Assembly: GCA_029938115.1 (NCBI GenBank)
Contig: JAPYOP010000001.1
Location: forward strand, 114,811-178,810
Source of the DNA: Colwellia sp.
Lineage (GTDB): Bacteria; Pseudomonadota; Gammaproteobacteria; Enterobacterales; Alteromonadaceae
DNA: 64,000 bases
Reading direction: 5' to 3'
The notes below the pieces were generated by a model. The model searched no databases. It was not told the origin of the DNA and was given only the letters and a program-made list of their open reading frames with translations. Below, piece after piece: positions 55,105 to 64,000 of the stretch. The translations under genes and the position numbers were made by a program. The first letter of the stretch is position 1, and each line of letters begins with the position of its first letter.

Positions 55105-55160
55105 TCGCCACCAAAACGGTCGGTATTGTAATGGTATAGGCATGACATCAAAGTGTGCAT
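55105..55160. repeat. Right arm of the dispersed repeat
   Basis: TCGCCACC ... GGTCGGTATTG followed by GCATGACATCAAAGTG parallels the right arm of the compact copy and its flank. Confidence 0.5.
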
Positions 55161-55248
55161 AGTTGACCGTTTCTTGAACTGTTTAGCCAACTTAACTTAT
55201 TACGAATGTATGATACCGTTAAATAAAATGGTTTCAAAATTTACGTTG

Positions 55249-56004
55249 TTAATATCCGGCAAGACTGTAAATATCTGCTATTGAATAATAACTCAAAGTA
55301 ACGATATCTTTTCCTGAATTCTTCATTGCAGTTTTAACTAAATAAGCCCCCGTGCGGTAACCAACAGCTTCACGACCATCGGGGTGAGTGCCCATCCATT
55401 CTCCGTAGTTTGCATTTTTAGGTAGTGCTTTAATTTCTTTAATCCAAGCAGGGAAATCAACATCCGTAGACATTTTATTCATCGCTTGGTTTGTTTGCAT
55501 TTCAGCAAAAACATCAGCTAATCCCTCATTGATAGCTGCAGTATCTATACCTTGTGGGAATTTATTTTTGTTTATTGTCCAACCTCTAACGGTATGGTGT
55601 AATTCATGGAATACTGTACTCGCTAAACCATCTTTAATAGCTTGAGATATGCCGCCTTGATATATTGAAGAAAGGCTAATTTCAATTTCATCTTTATTAT
55701 CAGCTCGACCGGTGACACCGTATACTATCGTTAAGTCTCTATCAATTAAGCGAATATTGAAATTTATTTCAGCCGCCAATTCTGGCATCAGTACGTACAT
55801 TTTTGTTATTGTATTTTTTATAACCTCTTTTATTTCCTGCATATTTTGCGCTGAAAATTTTTCTTCTTCGCTATTTTCAAAAACAAAATTAGTTTTAATA
55901 TTTCCGTCTTTAGTGATTTCTATGGATGTGGAAAAGTTAATGTACAACCCAAAACATATAATAAGTATGGTTAAAAATAGAATTTTAATAGAGTTCTTTT
56001 TCAT
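55249..56004 (-). CDS. Putative secreted zinc protease (DUF2268-like)
   Basis: 251 residues. A signal anchor at the N-terminus (residues 6-25) precedes a domain with HExxH at His133-Glu134-x-x-His137 (FHELHHTVRG) and a downstream Glu in INEGLADVFAEM. This pattern fits DUF2268-type putative Zn-dependent peptidases. The C-terminus (VGYRTGAYLVKTAMKN) also fits. The substrate is not known. It is a single gene. Confidence 0.65.
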   Translation of the reverse strand: MKKNSIKILFLTILIICFGLYINFSTSIEITKDGNIKTNFVFENSEEEKFSAQNMQEIKEVIKNTITKMYVLMPELAAEINFNIRLIDRDLTIVYGVTGRADNKDEIEISLSSIYQGGISQAIKDGLASTVFHELHHTVRGWTINKNKFPQGIDTAAINEGLADVFAEMQTNQAMNKMSTDVDFPAWIKEIKALPKNANYGEWMGTHPDGREAVGYRTGAYLVKTAMKNSGKDIVTLSYYSIADIYSLAGY

Positions 56005-56407
56005 CTCAGTATCCTGTGATTATCGCTAATCTGTTAGTTTAAACAGTCTTTACTGTTTTGGTTAATGGATAAGGAGCAGCTTTTGTGCCAATTGATGTTA
56101 TTTATTGATTAGAGCAAGGGACTTGGTAATAATGCATATATAACAATGGTTAAGGTGAAAGTATTGTTATCAAAACTAAAGTTTTTGAAATATAATTTGA
56201 GGGAGTCATTCAACCTTTTTCGATTTCAAAAAATAAAACTTCGATTTCGAAAATCAAATGTCGTTTTTGCTAATAAGTTAAATCTCTCGTTTATCAACTG
56301 AGATTGAGGCCACTTGTGTTAGGGCTAAAAGCCTTAACAAAGTTGCCTTTGTTCCTCAAAAGTTATTATCCACTTTGTGGCATATCTCTATACTATTATT
56401 TTTGAGT
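56005..56407. other. Gene-free spacer with direct repeats
   Basis: No credible gene. TTCGATTTC occurs twice, 21 bp apart (56219 and 56240), about 215 bp upstream of the HExxH gene; it may be an operator or a chance repeat. Confidence 0.35.
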
Positions 56408-56433
56408 AAAAAAAAGGGGACATTGCTGTCCCC
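56408..56433 (-). terminator. Terminator of the ABC export operon
   Basis: On the minus strand GGGGACA pairs with TGTCCCC around a four-base loop and a T run follows. Confidence 0.85.
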
Positions 56434-56479
56434 GAGTAAACATGTTTCTTTCTCTATTGAGTAAATAGCTAACTAAATA

Positions 56480-57694
56480 CTAAACCGTTCTTGTTGCCGT
56501 TGCCGGTGATATTAAAGACGCTTTTCTCGCCGGATAAAGGACCGCTAATTGGCCAACGATCAATAGTGTTGTAACGCCAAATAGAATCAACTCAATGTTA
56601 ATTGGTGCTAAGTTAAATGTTTTAACTAGCCACATATTTAACGACACTGCGCCAACACAACCAATTAAAATACCAACAACTGAAATAAGTAAGTTTTCAA
56701 CCATAAAGTAACGCATTATTTGCCAGCGAGTAGCACCTAAAGCGCGGCGGGTACCAATTTGTTTGGTGCGTCTATTGATGCTAAATATTGCCAAACCAAC
56801 AATACCAAAACCTGTGATTATGGTAAGGGTGATAACAACAGTGGTAAGTATTTTATTGGTAGCATTATGGCGCTGATAACTACGCTCTCTGGTTTCTTCC
56901 ATGCTGCGCAGGCGACCAATAATTCTGCCTTTATCGTTTTCGGCTAAGGTTTTTTCTACCAGTGGCATGAGTTGGTCACGTTTACCCGGTTCAGTACGAA
57001 TGAATAAACGACTGCCTTTACTTTCCATTTGAAACGGTACTAACATGCTGCGCTCAACACCATCCCAGCCATTCCATGGTGCTTGTAGTTGCTTCAAAAT
57101 GCCAATAATTTGAATCGTTTGGTTTTGAGAGATAAAAACCGTTTTACCTAAAGCCGATTGCCAGTCATCAGGGAACAAGCTTAATGCCAATGCTTTGGTG
57201 ACAATGACTTTATCTGGCCAAGTTGACTGGCCTGATTTTCGCCATTGAATATCAGTAGCGCTAAAGTTTTCACCAGCAATAAGCTCTAAGCCAAGCGTAT
57301 TAATAGCATGATCATCAACCATATAAATGGCTGTACCAATACTGTCTTTGTCTTCACCTGCTTCTGTTTGTACACCTGACGACCAACCACCACCACTTAG
57401 CGGTATGGCATTTATTTGAATAGCATCGACGACACCTGGCATTTTTCTTAAGGTATTTAAGTCAGTTTGTAGTGCTGCTTGAATATTATAATCTTGCCCA
57501 AAAATAGTGTTGGTTAAGTAGAACGTGTTTTCTTCATCAACACCACTGACTCTGAGCATTTGCGACTGCCTATCTTGAATCATAAAAATAGCATTAACAA
57601 TAATGGTCATGGTTAGCGCTATTTGTAAGGCAATTAGCAATGCACCAATTTTATTACGCATTAAAGCGCGAATAATAAGTCCTGTTTCTAACAT
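56480..57694 (-). CDS. ABC transporter permease (FtsX/MacB-like)
   Basis: 404 residues from the ATG at 57694 with an AGGAGAA-type site; the longer frame to 57784 would overlap the upstream permease. Four membrane segments are arranged as in FtsX/MacB permeases (one near the N-terminus, three at the C-terminus), with a large periplasmic domain between. The C-terminal segment has RRTKQIGTRRALGATRWQIM. It is the last gene of the adaptor-ATPase-permease-permease operon. Substrate unknown; efflux or peptide export is likely. Confidence 0.87.
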   Translation of the reverse strand: MLETGLIIRALMRNKIGALLIALQIALTMTIIVNAIFMIQDRQSQMLRVSGVDEENTFYLTNTIFGQDYNIQAALQTDLNTLRKMPGVVDAIQINAIPLSGGGWSSGVQTEAGEDKDSIGTAIYMVDDHAINTLGLELIAGENFSATDIQWRKSGQSTWPDKVIVTKALALSLFPDDWQSALGKTVFISQNQTIQIIGILKQLQAPWNGWDGVERSMLVPFQMESKGSRLFIRTEPGKRDQLMPLVEKTLAENDKGRIIGRLRSMEETRERSYQRHNATNKILTTVVITLTIITGFGIVGLAIFSINRRTKQIGTRRALGATRWQIMRYFMVENLLISVVGILIGCVGAVSLNMWLVKTFNLAPINIELILFGVTTLLIVGQLAVLYPARKASLISPATATRTV

Positions 57695-57705
57695 AGGTGT
57701 TCTCC

Positions 57706-59016
57706 TTATTGACTCTTCAATTGTTGAGCTGGGGATATATTGCAGGCGCGCCACGTTGGGTAAATCCCAGCAATGACAGTGCAAACAAGCGCTAATACAA
57801 TGGCGAAAGTCATCATGGTTATGTCTAACGTTGCCAAGCCTTGCATGTAGTCGCCATATAAGTTCTCAATACCTATTAACCCTAAGAATGACAAACCTAA
57901 ACCGAGCAAACCACCGGCAAAACCTATGCAGGCTGATTCAATCATGTATTGGCTAAAGAGGGTTGCTTTACTCGCTCCTAGTGCTTGGCGTAATCCAATT
58001 TCAGGTGCTTTGCCAAGAAATTTAGCAAGCAGTAAACCTATGGTGTTTAGCAAACATACAGTTAAAAACATCAATGACATTGCCATCATCATTCTGGCAT
58101 CATCCGCAACTACCTCTTGGTTTTCTAACCACTGCATAACATTACTTAAGCGGTTATTAAGCGGTCTTTCAAATCGACCATATTGCTTTTGTTCTTCAAC
58201 ATAGGCGTTTAAAAAAGTCATGTAATCCTGCTTTTCTTGTTCACTTTTTAGCTCAACCCAAAACTGTGTCCAAATACACTCACCGGCAAGAAATGCCGCC
58301 ATGCCATCGCCACTAGGTTTCCAACAGTTGGTATTACCAGAGCGTCTAACTTTTTCTTCTGCAATCAAGCTAAAAGGCACAAAAACATCTTCGGATTCAT
58401 TAAATGCGCCAGTGGTAATGTCATAAAATCTTGGCTTGGGTTGCCAGTGATCAATTACACCGATGATTTTAAAGATATTGTTATCAAATTTAATGGTTTT
58501 TCCGACAGAGTCTTCACCACCAAAAATTTGATCATTAATTTTTTTACTGAGGACAATAACTTGCTCTTTAGCTATATCTGATTGTTGCGACCAAGCAGAG
58601 CCATAAATAAAAGGCACATCAAACATGGTAAAAAAATCAGCGGAGTTGGCTCTAGCTGAAACATTTATAGGGAGTAAATCTGAATCATCTGGCTCAATTA
58701 CGCCGTAAGCTTGTGCTTGTACATTTTGACGAAAAGCTTTGTTAGCTTTCATTAAATTAGTTGAATCGGTGTAAGTTAGCTGATCCGGTGGGTTTACCCC
58801 TTCATCAAACGGTTCATTAACATCCCAGCTATCAAGCTGTACAAAAAACAGTTGCTCACTTTTATGCGGAATTGGGTTAGCCGACATTAAATAATTAACG
58901 GTAATGGTGGTCATCGCCGCACCAATGCCTAAGCCAATAGCGCATATCATCACTAAGCTTAAGCCCCAGTGGCGAATAATACTGATCCAAGCCAGGCGTA
59001 AATAATAGGTAAACAT
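57706..59016 (-). CDS. ABC transporter permease (FtsX/MacB-like), first copy
   Basis: 436 residues with the same layout as its neighbour: N-terminal segment (LSLVMICAIGLGIGAAMTT), a MacB-like periplasmic core and a C-terminal PEIGLRQALGASKATLF motif. It lies 11 bp before the other permease and 34 bp after the ATPase, so the transporter is likely a heterodimer. Confidence 0.87.
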   Translation of the reverse strand: MFTYYLRLAWISIIRHWGLSLVMICAIGLGIGAAMTTITVNYLMSANPIPHKSEQLFFVQLDSWDVNEPFDEGVNPPDQLTYTDSTNLMKANKAFRQNVQAQAYGVIEPDDSDLLPINVSARANSADFFTMFDVPFIYGSAWSQQSDIAKEQVIVLSKKINDQIFGGEDSVGKTIKFDNNIFKIIGVIDHWQPKPRFYDITTGAFNESEDVFVPFSLIAEEKVRRSGNTNCWKPSGDGMAAFLAGECIWTQFWVELKSEQEKQDYMTFLNAYVEEQKQYGRFERPLNNRLSNVMQWLENQEVVADDARMMMAMSLMFLTVCLLNTIGLLLAKFLGKAPEIGLRQALGASKATLFSQYMIESACIGFAGGLLGLGLSFLGLIGIENLYGDYMQGLATLDITMMTFAIVLALVCTVIAGIYPTWRACNISPAQQLKSQ

Positions 59017-59050
59017 AAATTTTCCTTAAAATTAGTCCAATAAGTAATAA

Positions 59051-59755
59051 TTAAGCAATTGCTTGTTGGTTATCGGTAGCTAGGTGTAAATTTAATTCAC
59101 TTACTCTGCCGTCCATCACTTGAATGGTTCGTGGTGAGCGTTGTGCTAATTGTGCGTCATGAGTAACCATAACAATGGTAGTGCCTTGCTTATTGATGTC
59201 CTCTAGTAACGACATAACACTTTGCGCCATTTCAGAGTCTAAATTCCCTGTTGGTTCATCGGCAAGCAAAAAACGAGGATCGGTGGCTAATGCTCTGGCG
59301 ATAGCGACACGTTGTTGTTGACCACCAGAAAGTTGGCTAGGCAGATGTTTCATTCTTGATGCAAGGCCTACTCTTTCTAAGTTTTCTTCTATTCTTCTTT
59401 TACGTTCTTTTGCGTTGAAACCGCGATAGCGTAAAGGCACGTCAACATTGTCAAATAAGTTTAAATCCGGAATTAAATTAAAACTTTGAAAAATAAAACC
59501 TATTTTATGATTTCTCATACGAGAGCGACCATTGTCATTAAGCTGGCCGATATTCTCGCCATCGAGGGTGAACTCGCCACTGGTATAAGTTTCTAACAAG
59601 CCTGCTATATTTAAAAAGGTGGTTTTTCCTGAGCCTGAAGGACCAGTAACGCTAACAAAGTCCCCTTCGTTTACAGTTAAATTAAAATCTCTCAGTGCAT
59701 GGGTTTGTATGTCTGCAGTTTGGAAAACTTTGCTGATATTTTTCATGATTAACAT
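59051..59755 (-). CDS. ABC transporter ATPase (LolD/MacB-like)
   Basis: 234 residues with Walker A (GPSGSGKTTF), signature LSGGQQQR, Walker B (FLLADEPTGNLD) and the His switch (VTHD). The size and the LolD/MacB-type sequence fit the adjacent FtsX permeases. An in-frame ATG at 59746 is an alternative start. It powers export by the two permeases. Confidence 0.92.
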   Translation of the reverse strand: MLIMKNISKVFQTADIQTHALRDFNLTVNEGDFVSVTGPSGSGKTTFLNIAGLLETYTSGEFTLDGENIGQLNDNGRSRMRNHKIGFIFQSFNLIPDLNLFDNVDVPLRYRGFNAKERKRRIEENLERVGLASRMKHLPSQLSGGQQQRVAIARALATDPRFLLADEPTGNLDSEMAQSVMSLLEDINKQGTTIVMVTHDAQLAQRSPRTIQVMDGRVSELNLHLATDNQQAIA

Positions 59756-59801
59756 AATGGAATCCTTGTTTATCGTTTTAGTTATTAACTTTTAATTTAT
59801 T

Positions 59802-59872
59802 ATTTGTAGGTCGACACAAGTGTAACTAGGCTGGACAAGCGTGTGTTTTGTCGAGACATGAATCGACCTACA
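59802..59872. repeat. Inverted TGTAGGTCGA...TCGACCTACA repeat
   Basis: The ends TGTAGGTCGA and TCGACCTACA are exact inverted repeats. It belongs to the same family as the copies at 24610-24801 and 35692-35711, and lies between the adaptor and ATPase genes. Confidence 0.75.
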
Positions 59873-59907
59873 GAACAATCCTGATTTATCTACTGATATC
59901 ATTAACT

Positions 59908-61182
59908 TTAATTAAGTAACACTTGCTGTGCTGAATTAAACAGGTCGGTATTTGAGATGATGATTTGATCACTCTCTTTAAGGCCGCTAAGTAATTCGAT
60001 GTGACTTAAGCTACGTGCGCCAATAGTTATCGATATTTTTTGGGCGATACCATCTTCAACTTTGTAGGCAAACTTGCCGCCACTGCTGTCAAGAAACTGT
60101 CCGCGCTTGACTTGCAGTACATTGCTTTTATGCTCAAGAATTATTTGGGTGCTTAAGCGCTGGTTTTGGCGTAATTTCTTTGGCATTTCTTTAATGAAGC
60201 GCACTCGCCCAGTAACCTGATTGTTCAGTATTTCGGGGGAAATTGTTACCAGACGAGCGCTAAACTTATCCTGCTCAAAACTGATGTCGACATCCATGCC
60301 TATGGCTAAATCATCAGCGTAGCTTTCAGGAATATCTATTTCTACTTCAAAGTTACTTAAATCTACTACCATAAGAATGGGCTGATTTTTTGTTAAGAAC
60401 GTTTTATTTTCTGCGCTCAAATTGCCGACAATACCATTAACCGGAGAGATTATTGTTAAGGCGTTAACTTGTCTTTGAAGTTCGGTGACATAAAGTTTTT
60501 GCTGTTGTAAGTCGAGCGATATTGATTTGCTTTCAAAGGTCAGACTTTCACTGTTTAATTCAGCATCTTGCACGGCATGTTTAAAAAGTAATGAGGCATT
60601 CTCAAGTTCATCTTGTGCTTTTTCATAGTCTATTTGGTTAATTACACTTTTTTTATAGCCTAAATCGGAACGCCTTTTTTCTCTTTTAGCGGTTGTTAAT
60701 TTTACGTTGGCAAGATCGACTGCCTTTTGGTCAATTAATTTTTGCTTTTTCGCTTGTATTTTTTGTCTGGCTAAACTTGAGTGAAGTTTCTCTAAAATGG
60801 CTTGTTGTTGAAATAGTTGATTAGTTAGTTCAGGGCTTTCTAATATCGCTAATATTTGCCCTTCTTCAACTTCATGGCCTGCTTCAACTTCTAAAGTAAT
60901 CGTCCCTTCTGCAGGGCTATAAACTGTTGGGCGAACGGCAGCGACCACTCGACCTAGTACAGAAATATCACGAATGAAATCGCCACGAGTGATAGTGGCT
61001 ATTCTAACTCTTTCAAGTGATACTGATTTTTGTGCTTGACTCCAACGACTGGCTGCCGGTGCAACTTGCCAAATAATTCCAATAAACACCGTTAGGCTAA
61101 TTGCAATTGTCAGTAGTTTTTTTTGTTTATTCTTTTGTGGTGCGATTGAAACATCTTGATCGCTAGTATCTTTAATCATCAT
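59908..61182 (-). CDS. Periplasmic adaptor (MacA/HlyD-like)
   Basis: 424 residues. A membrane anchor at about 23-43 is followed by a biotinyl-lipoyl half (VYSPAEGTITLEVEAGHEVEEGQ), a long coiled coil (about 130-230), a second lipoyl half (IISPVNGIVGNL) and a beta-barrel region. It joins the inner-membrane ABC transporter to an outer-membrane channel, probably TolC-like. It is the first gene of the operon. Confidence 0.88.
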   Translation of the reverse strand: MMIKDTSDQDVSIAPQKNKQKKLLTIAISLTVFIGIIWQVAPAASRWSQAQKSVSLERVRIATITRGDFIRDISVLGRVVAAVRPTVYSPAEGTITLEVEAGHEVEEGQILAILESPELTNQLFQQQAILEKLHSSLARQKIQAKKQKLIDQKAVDLANVKLTTAKREKRRSDLGYKKSVINQIDYEKAQDELENASLLFKHAVQDAELNSESLTFESKSISLDLQQQKLYVTELQRQVNALTIISPVNGIVGNLSAENKTFLTKNQPILMVVDLSNFEVEIDIPESYADDLAIGMDVDISFEQDKFSARLVTISPEILNNQVTGRVRFIKEMPKKLRQNQRLSTQIILEHKSNVLQVKRGQFLDSSGGKFAYKVEDGIAQKISITIGARSLSHIELLSGLKESDQIIISNTDLFNSAQQVLLN

Positions 61183-61297
61183 TATTCCCCCGAATAGTAA
61201 TCATTAAGTAGTATGAGTTATCAAAAAGGTTTAAATTAAAATGAAAATAATTATTATTTGTTAATTTTATCAAAATCAAATTTAAAAAGAGGTGAAT

Positions 61298-61609
61298 ATG
61301 CGTGTCGTTGTTTTTCTTTGGTTAGTTATTGTATCTACAAGTGTTTTTTCTAAAGAATATATTGTTGAAATTTATAAAATGAAATTCTCGCCTGCAGAAA
61401 TAACGATCAAGGAAGGGGATACTGTTATTTGGAAAAATGTTGAAAAACGTCAATATCACAGTGTTTGGTTTAAACAGTTACAAAAAGAAGAGCCAGATTA
61501 CTTTTTTCCCGATGAAAGCTATCAACACAGCTTTGAAAAACTAGGTGATTTCCCATACGAATGTGGTCCTCATCCGCGTATGAAAGGTAAAGTTATTGTT
61601 ACCATCTAA
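61298..61609 (+). CDS. Small periplasmic cupredoxin
   Basis: 103 residues from the ATG at 61298 (AGAGG site). A signal peptide (1-18) is followed by a plastocyanin-like fold with type 1 copper ligands His54, Cys89, His92 and Met95 (YHSVW, YECGPHPRMKG). It is a likely electron carrier. It lies about 300 bp before norC, so it may donate electrons to NO reductase; this is inferred. Confidence 0.85.
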   Translation: MRVVVFLWLVIVSTSVFSKEYIVEIYKMKFSPAEITIKEGDTVIWKNVEKRQYHSVWFKQLQKEEPDYFFPDESYQHSFEKLGDFPYECGPHPRMKGKVIVTI

Positions 61610-61798
61610 CAGGCTCAGGACTAGCGGGTATATCTATCTAAGCAAACTTTTATCATTGAATTTTCATTAATATAACCTTAAAAAGTATATGGTTATATAA
61701 GATTTATTATGCATTTAACCTGAATAATCCCATCGTTTTTTGATATGGCGCAACAATAGTTAACTTTTCGACACGTTTTATTACAACTCTTGAAAAAC

Positions 61799-61812
61799 TT
61801 GATTTCCATCAA
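61799..61812. promoter_or_regulatory. Exact FNR/DNR-type box upstream of norC
   Basis: TTGATTTCCATCAA matches TTGAT-N4-ATCAA exactly, 98 bp before the norC start. The rest of 61610-61909 holds no gene. Confidence 0.8.
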
Positions 61813-61909
61813 ACCCTTCACCTCCTTCTTCAAGCTATTATTTCTGTGCTTTTTTATTTTATAACGATTGAGCCGGAGTACCGGTTAATAATTGATTAGG
61901 GGATATACC

Positions 61910-63743
<1,834 letters not shown>

Positions 63744-63790
63744 GCTTAAAGTTACAAGTAAATAGTAATGGTTAATCGTTACGTAAACAT

Positions 63791-63822
63791 AAAAACCGCG
63801 ACCTTAGTTTTGCGGTTTTTTT
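63791..63822 (+). terminator. Terminator after norB
   Basis: AAAAACCGC pairs with GCGGTTTTT around a 12-base loop and a T run follows. The last 180 bp of the window hold nothing I recognise. Confidence 0.85.
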
Positions 63823-64000
63823 ATGTGTGTTTTTTAAGTTTAGCTATACTGTAAAAATAAATTAATGTTAATTTTTTTCTCCAAACTTGATTTAAAGGGG
63901 CAAATTTTATTATTATAGTAACTGGTCGGATGTTTATTGTTAACCTATGTAGAGTTGTAATCTATGCTGTTTAATATAAAAGTTTTGAAAGTTGCCCACA

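Noticed and set aside
48483..55160. Chromosomal integron cassette array
   Set aside because: No GTTRRRY/RYYYAAC core sites and no integrase are visible; arms flank genes on both sides rather than forming one complete site per gene.

Overview
The window looks like chromosomal DNA of a marine, Colwellia-like gammaproteobacterium (Alteromonadales). This is inferred from the A+T-rich composition, the many TonB-dependent receptors, the Nar/Nor respiratory genes and short dispersed repeats of the TGTAGGTCG type; no marker gene proves it. I saw no rRNA, tRNA or CRISPR array.

Region 1 (1-12.1 kb) is a trans-4-hydroxy-L-proline catabolic locus. It holds a proline-racemase-family 4-hydroxyproline epimerase, a FAD D-hydroxyproline oxidase, a DapA-like pyrroline-4-hydroxy-2-carboxylate deaminase, a 2-oxoglutarate semialdehyde dehydrogenase and a GntR/FCD regulator. 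An M24 Xaa-Pro peptidase and a POT-like peptide transporter lie alongside. An ATTGTATACAAT palindrome, exact twice and degenerate twice, sits in front of the two divergent catabolic units, the peptidase, the regulator and the transporter, which suggests one regulon for using collagen-type peptides. The locus is interrupted by a decayed TonB receptor whose 5' half is lost at a junction with a DUF1330 gene.

Region 2 (12.2-23.7 kb) holds a MocR regulator with an extra C-terminal domain, a nitrilase-family amidohydrolase, a TonB receptor, a TPR-sulfotransferase, a beta-lactamase-fold protein, an MFS transporter and a second sulfotransferase. Two direct-repeat operators, each with CTGG repeats 23 bp apart, precede the nitrilase and the receptor. 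This is the best candidate here for an undescribed uptake and modification system.

Region 3 (23.7-45.1 kb) is a nitrate respiration island: ppiC-narI-narJ-narH-narG, three NarK-type transporters, a NarX/NarL two-component pair, an MscS channel, a PP2C-kinase fusion protein, a PqqD-like small protein and a NapH/CcoG-like ferredoxin. FNR-type boxes lie in most of the divergent promoters.

Region 4 (45.1-56 kb) is an accessory mosaic of single genes: membrane AraC, TPR-S41 peptidase, YdeI, a substrate-binding protein, LysR/LysE, a serine hydrolase, a small alpha/beta-barrel-like protein and an HExxH protein. The genes are separated by a repeat family with inverted-repeat arms and by an AraC pseudogene remnant.

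Region 5 (56-64 kb) carries a MacA/MacB-like export operon, a cupredoxin and norCB (nitric oxide reductase) behind an FNR-type box.
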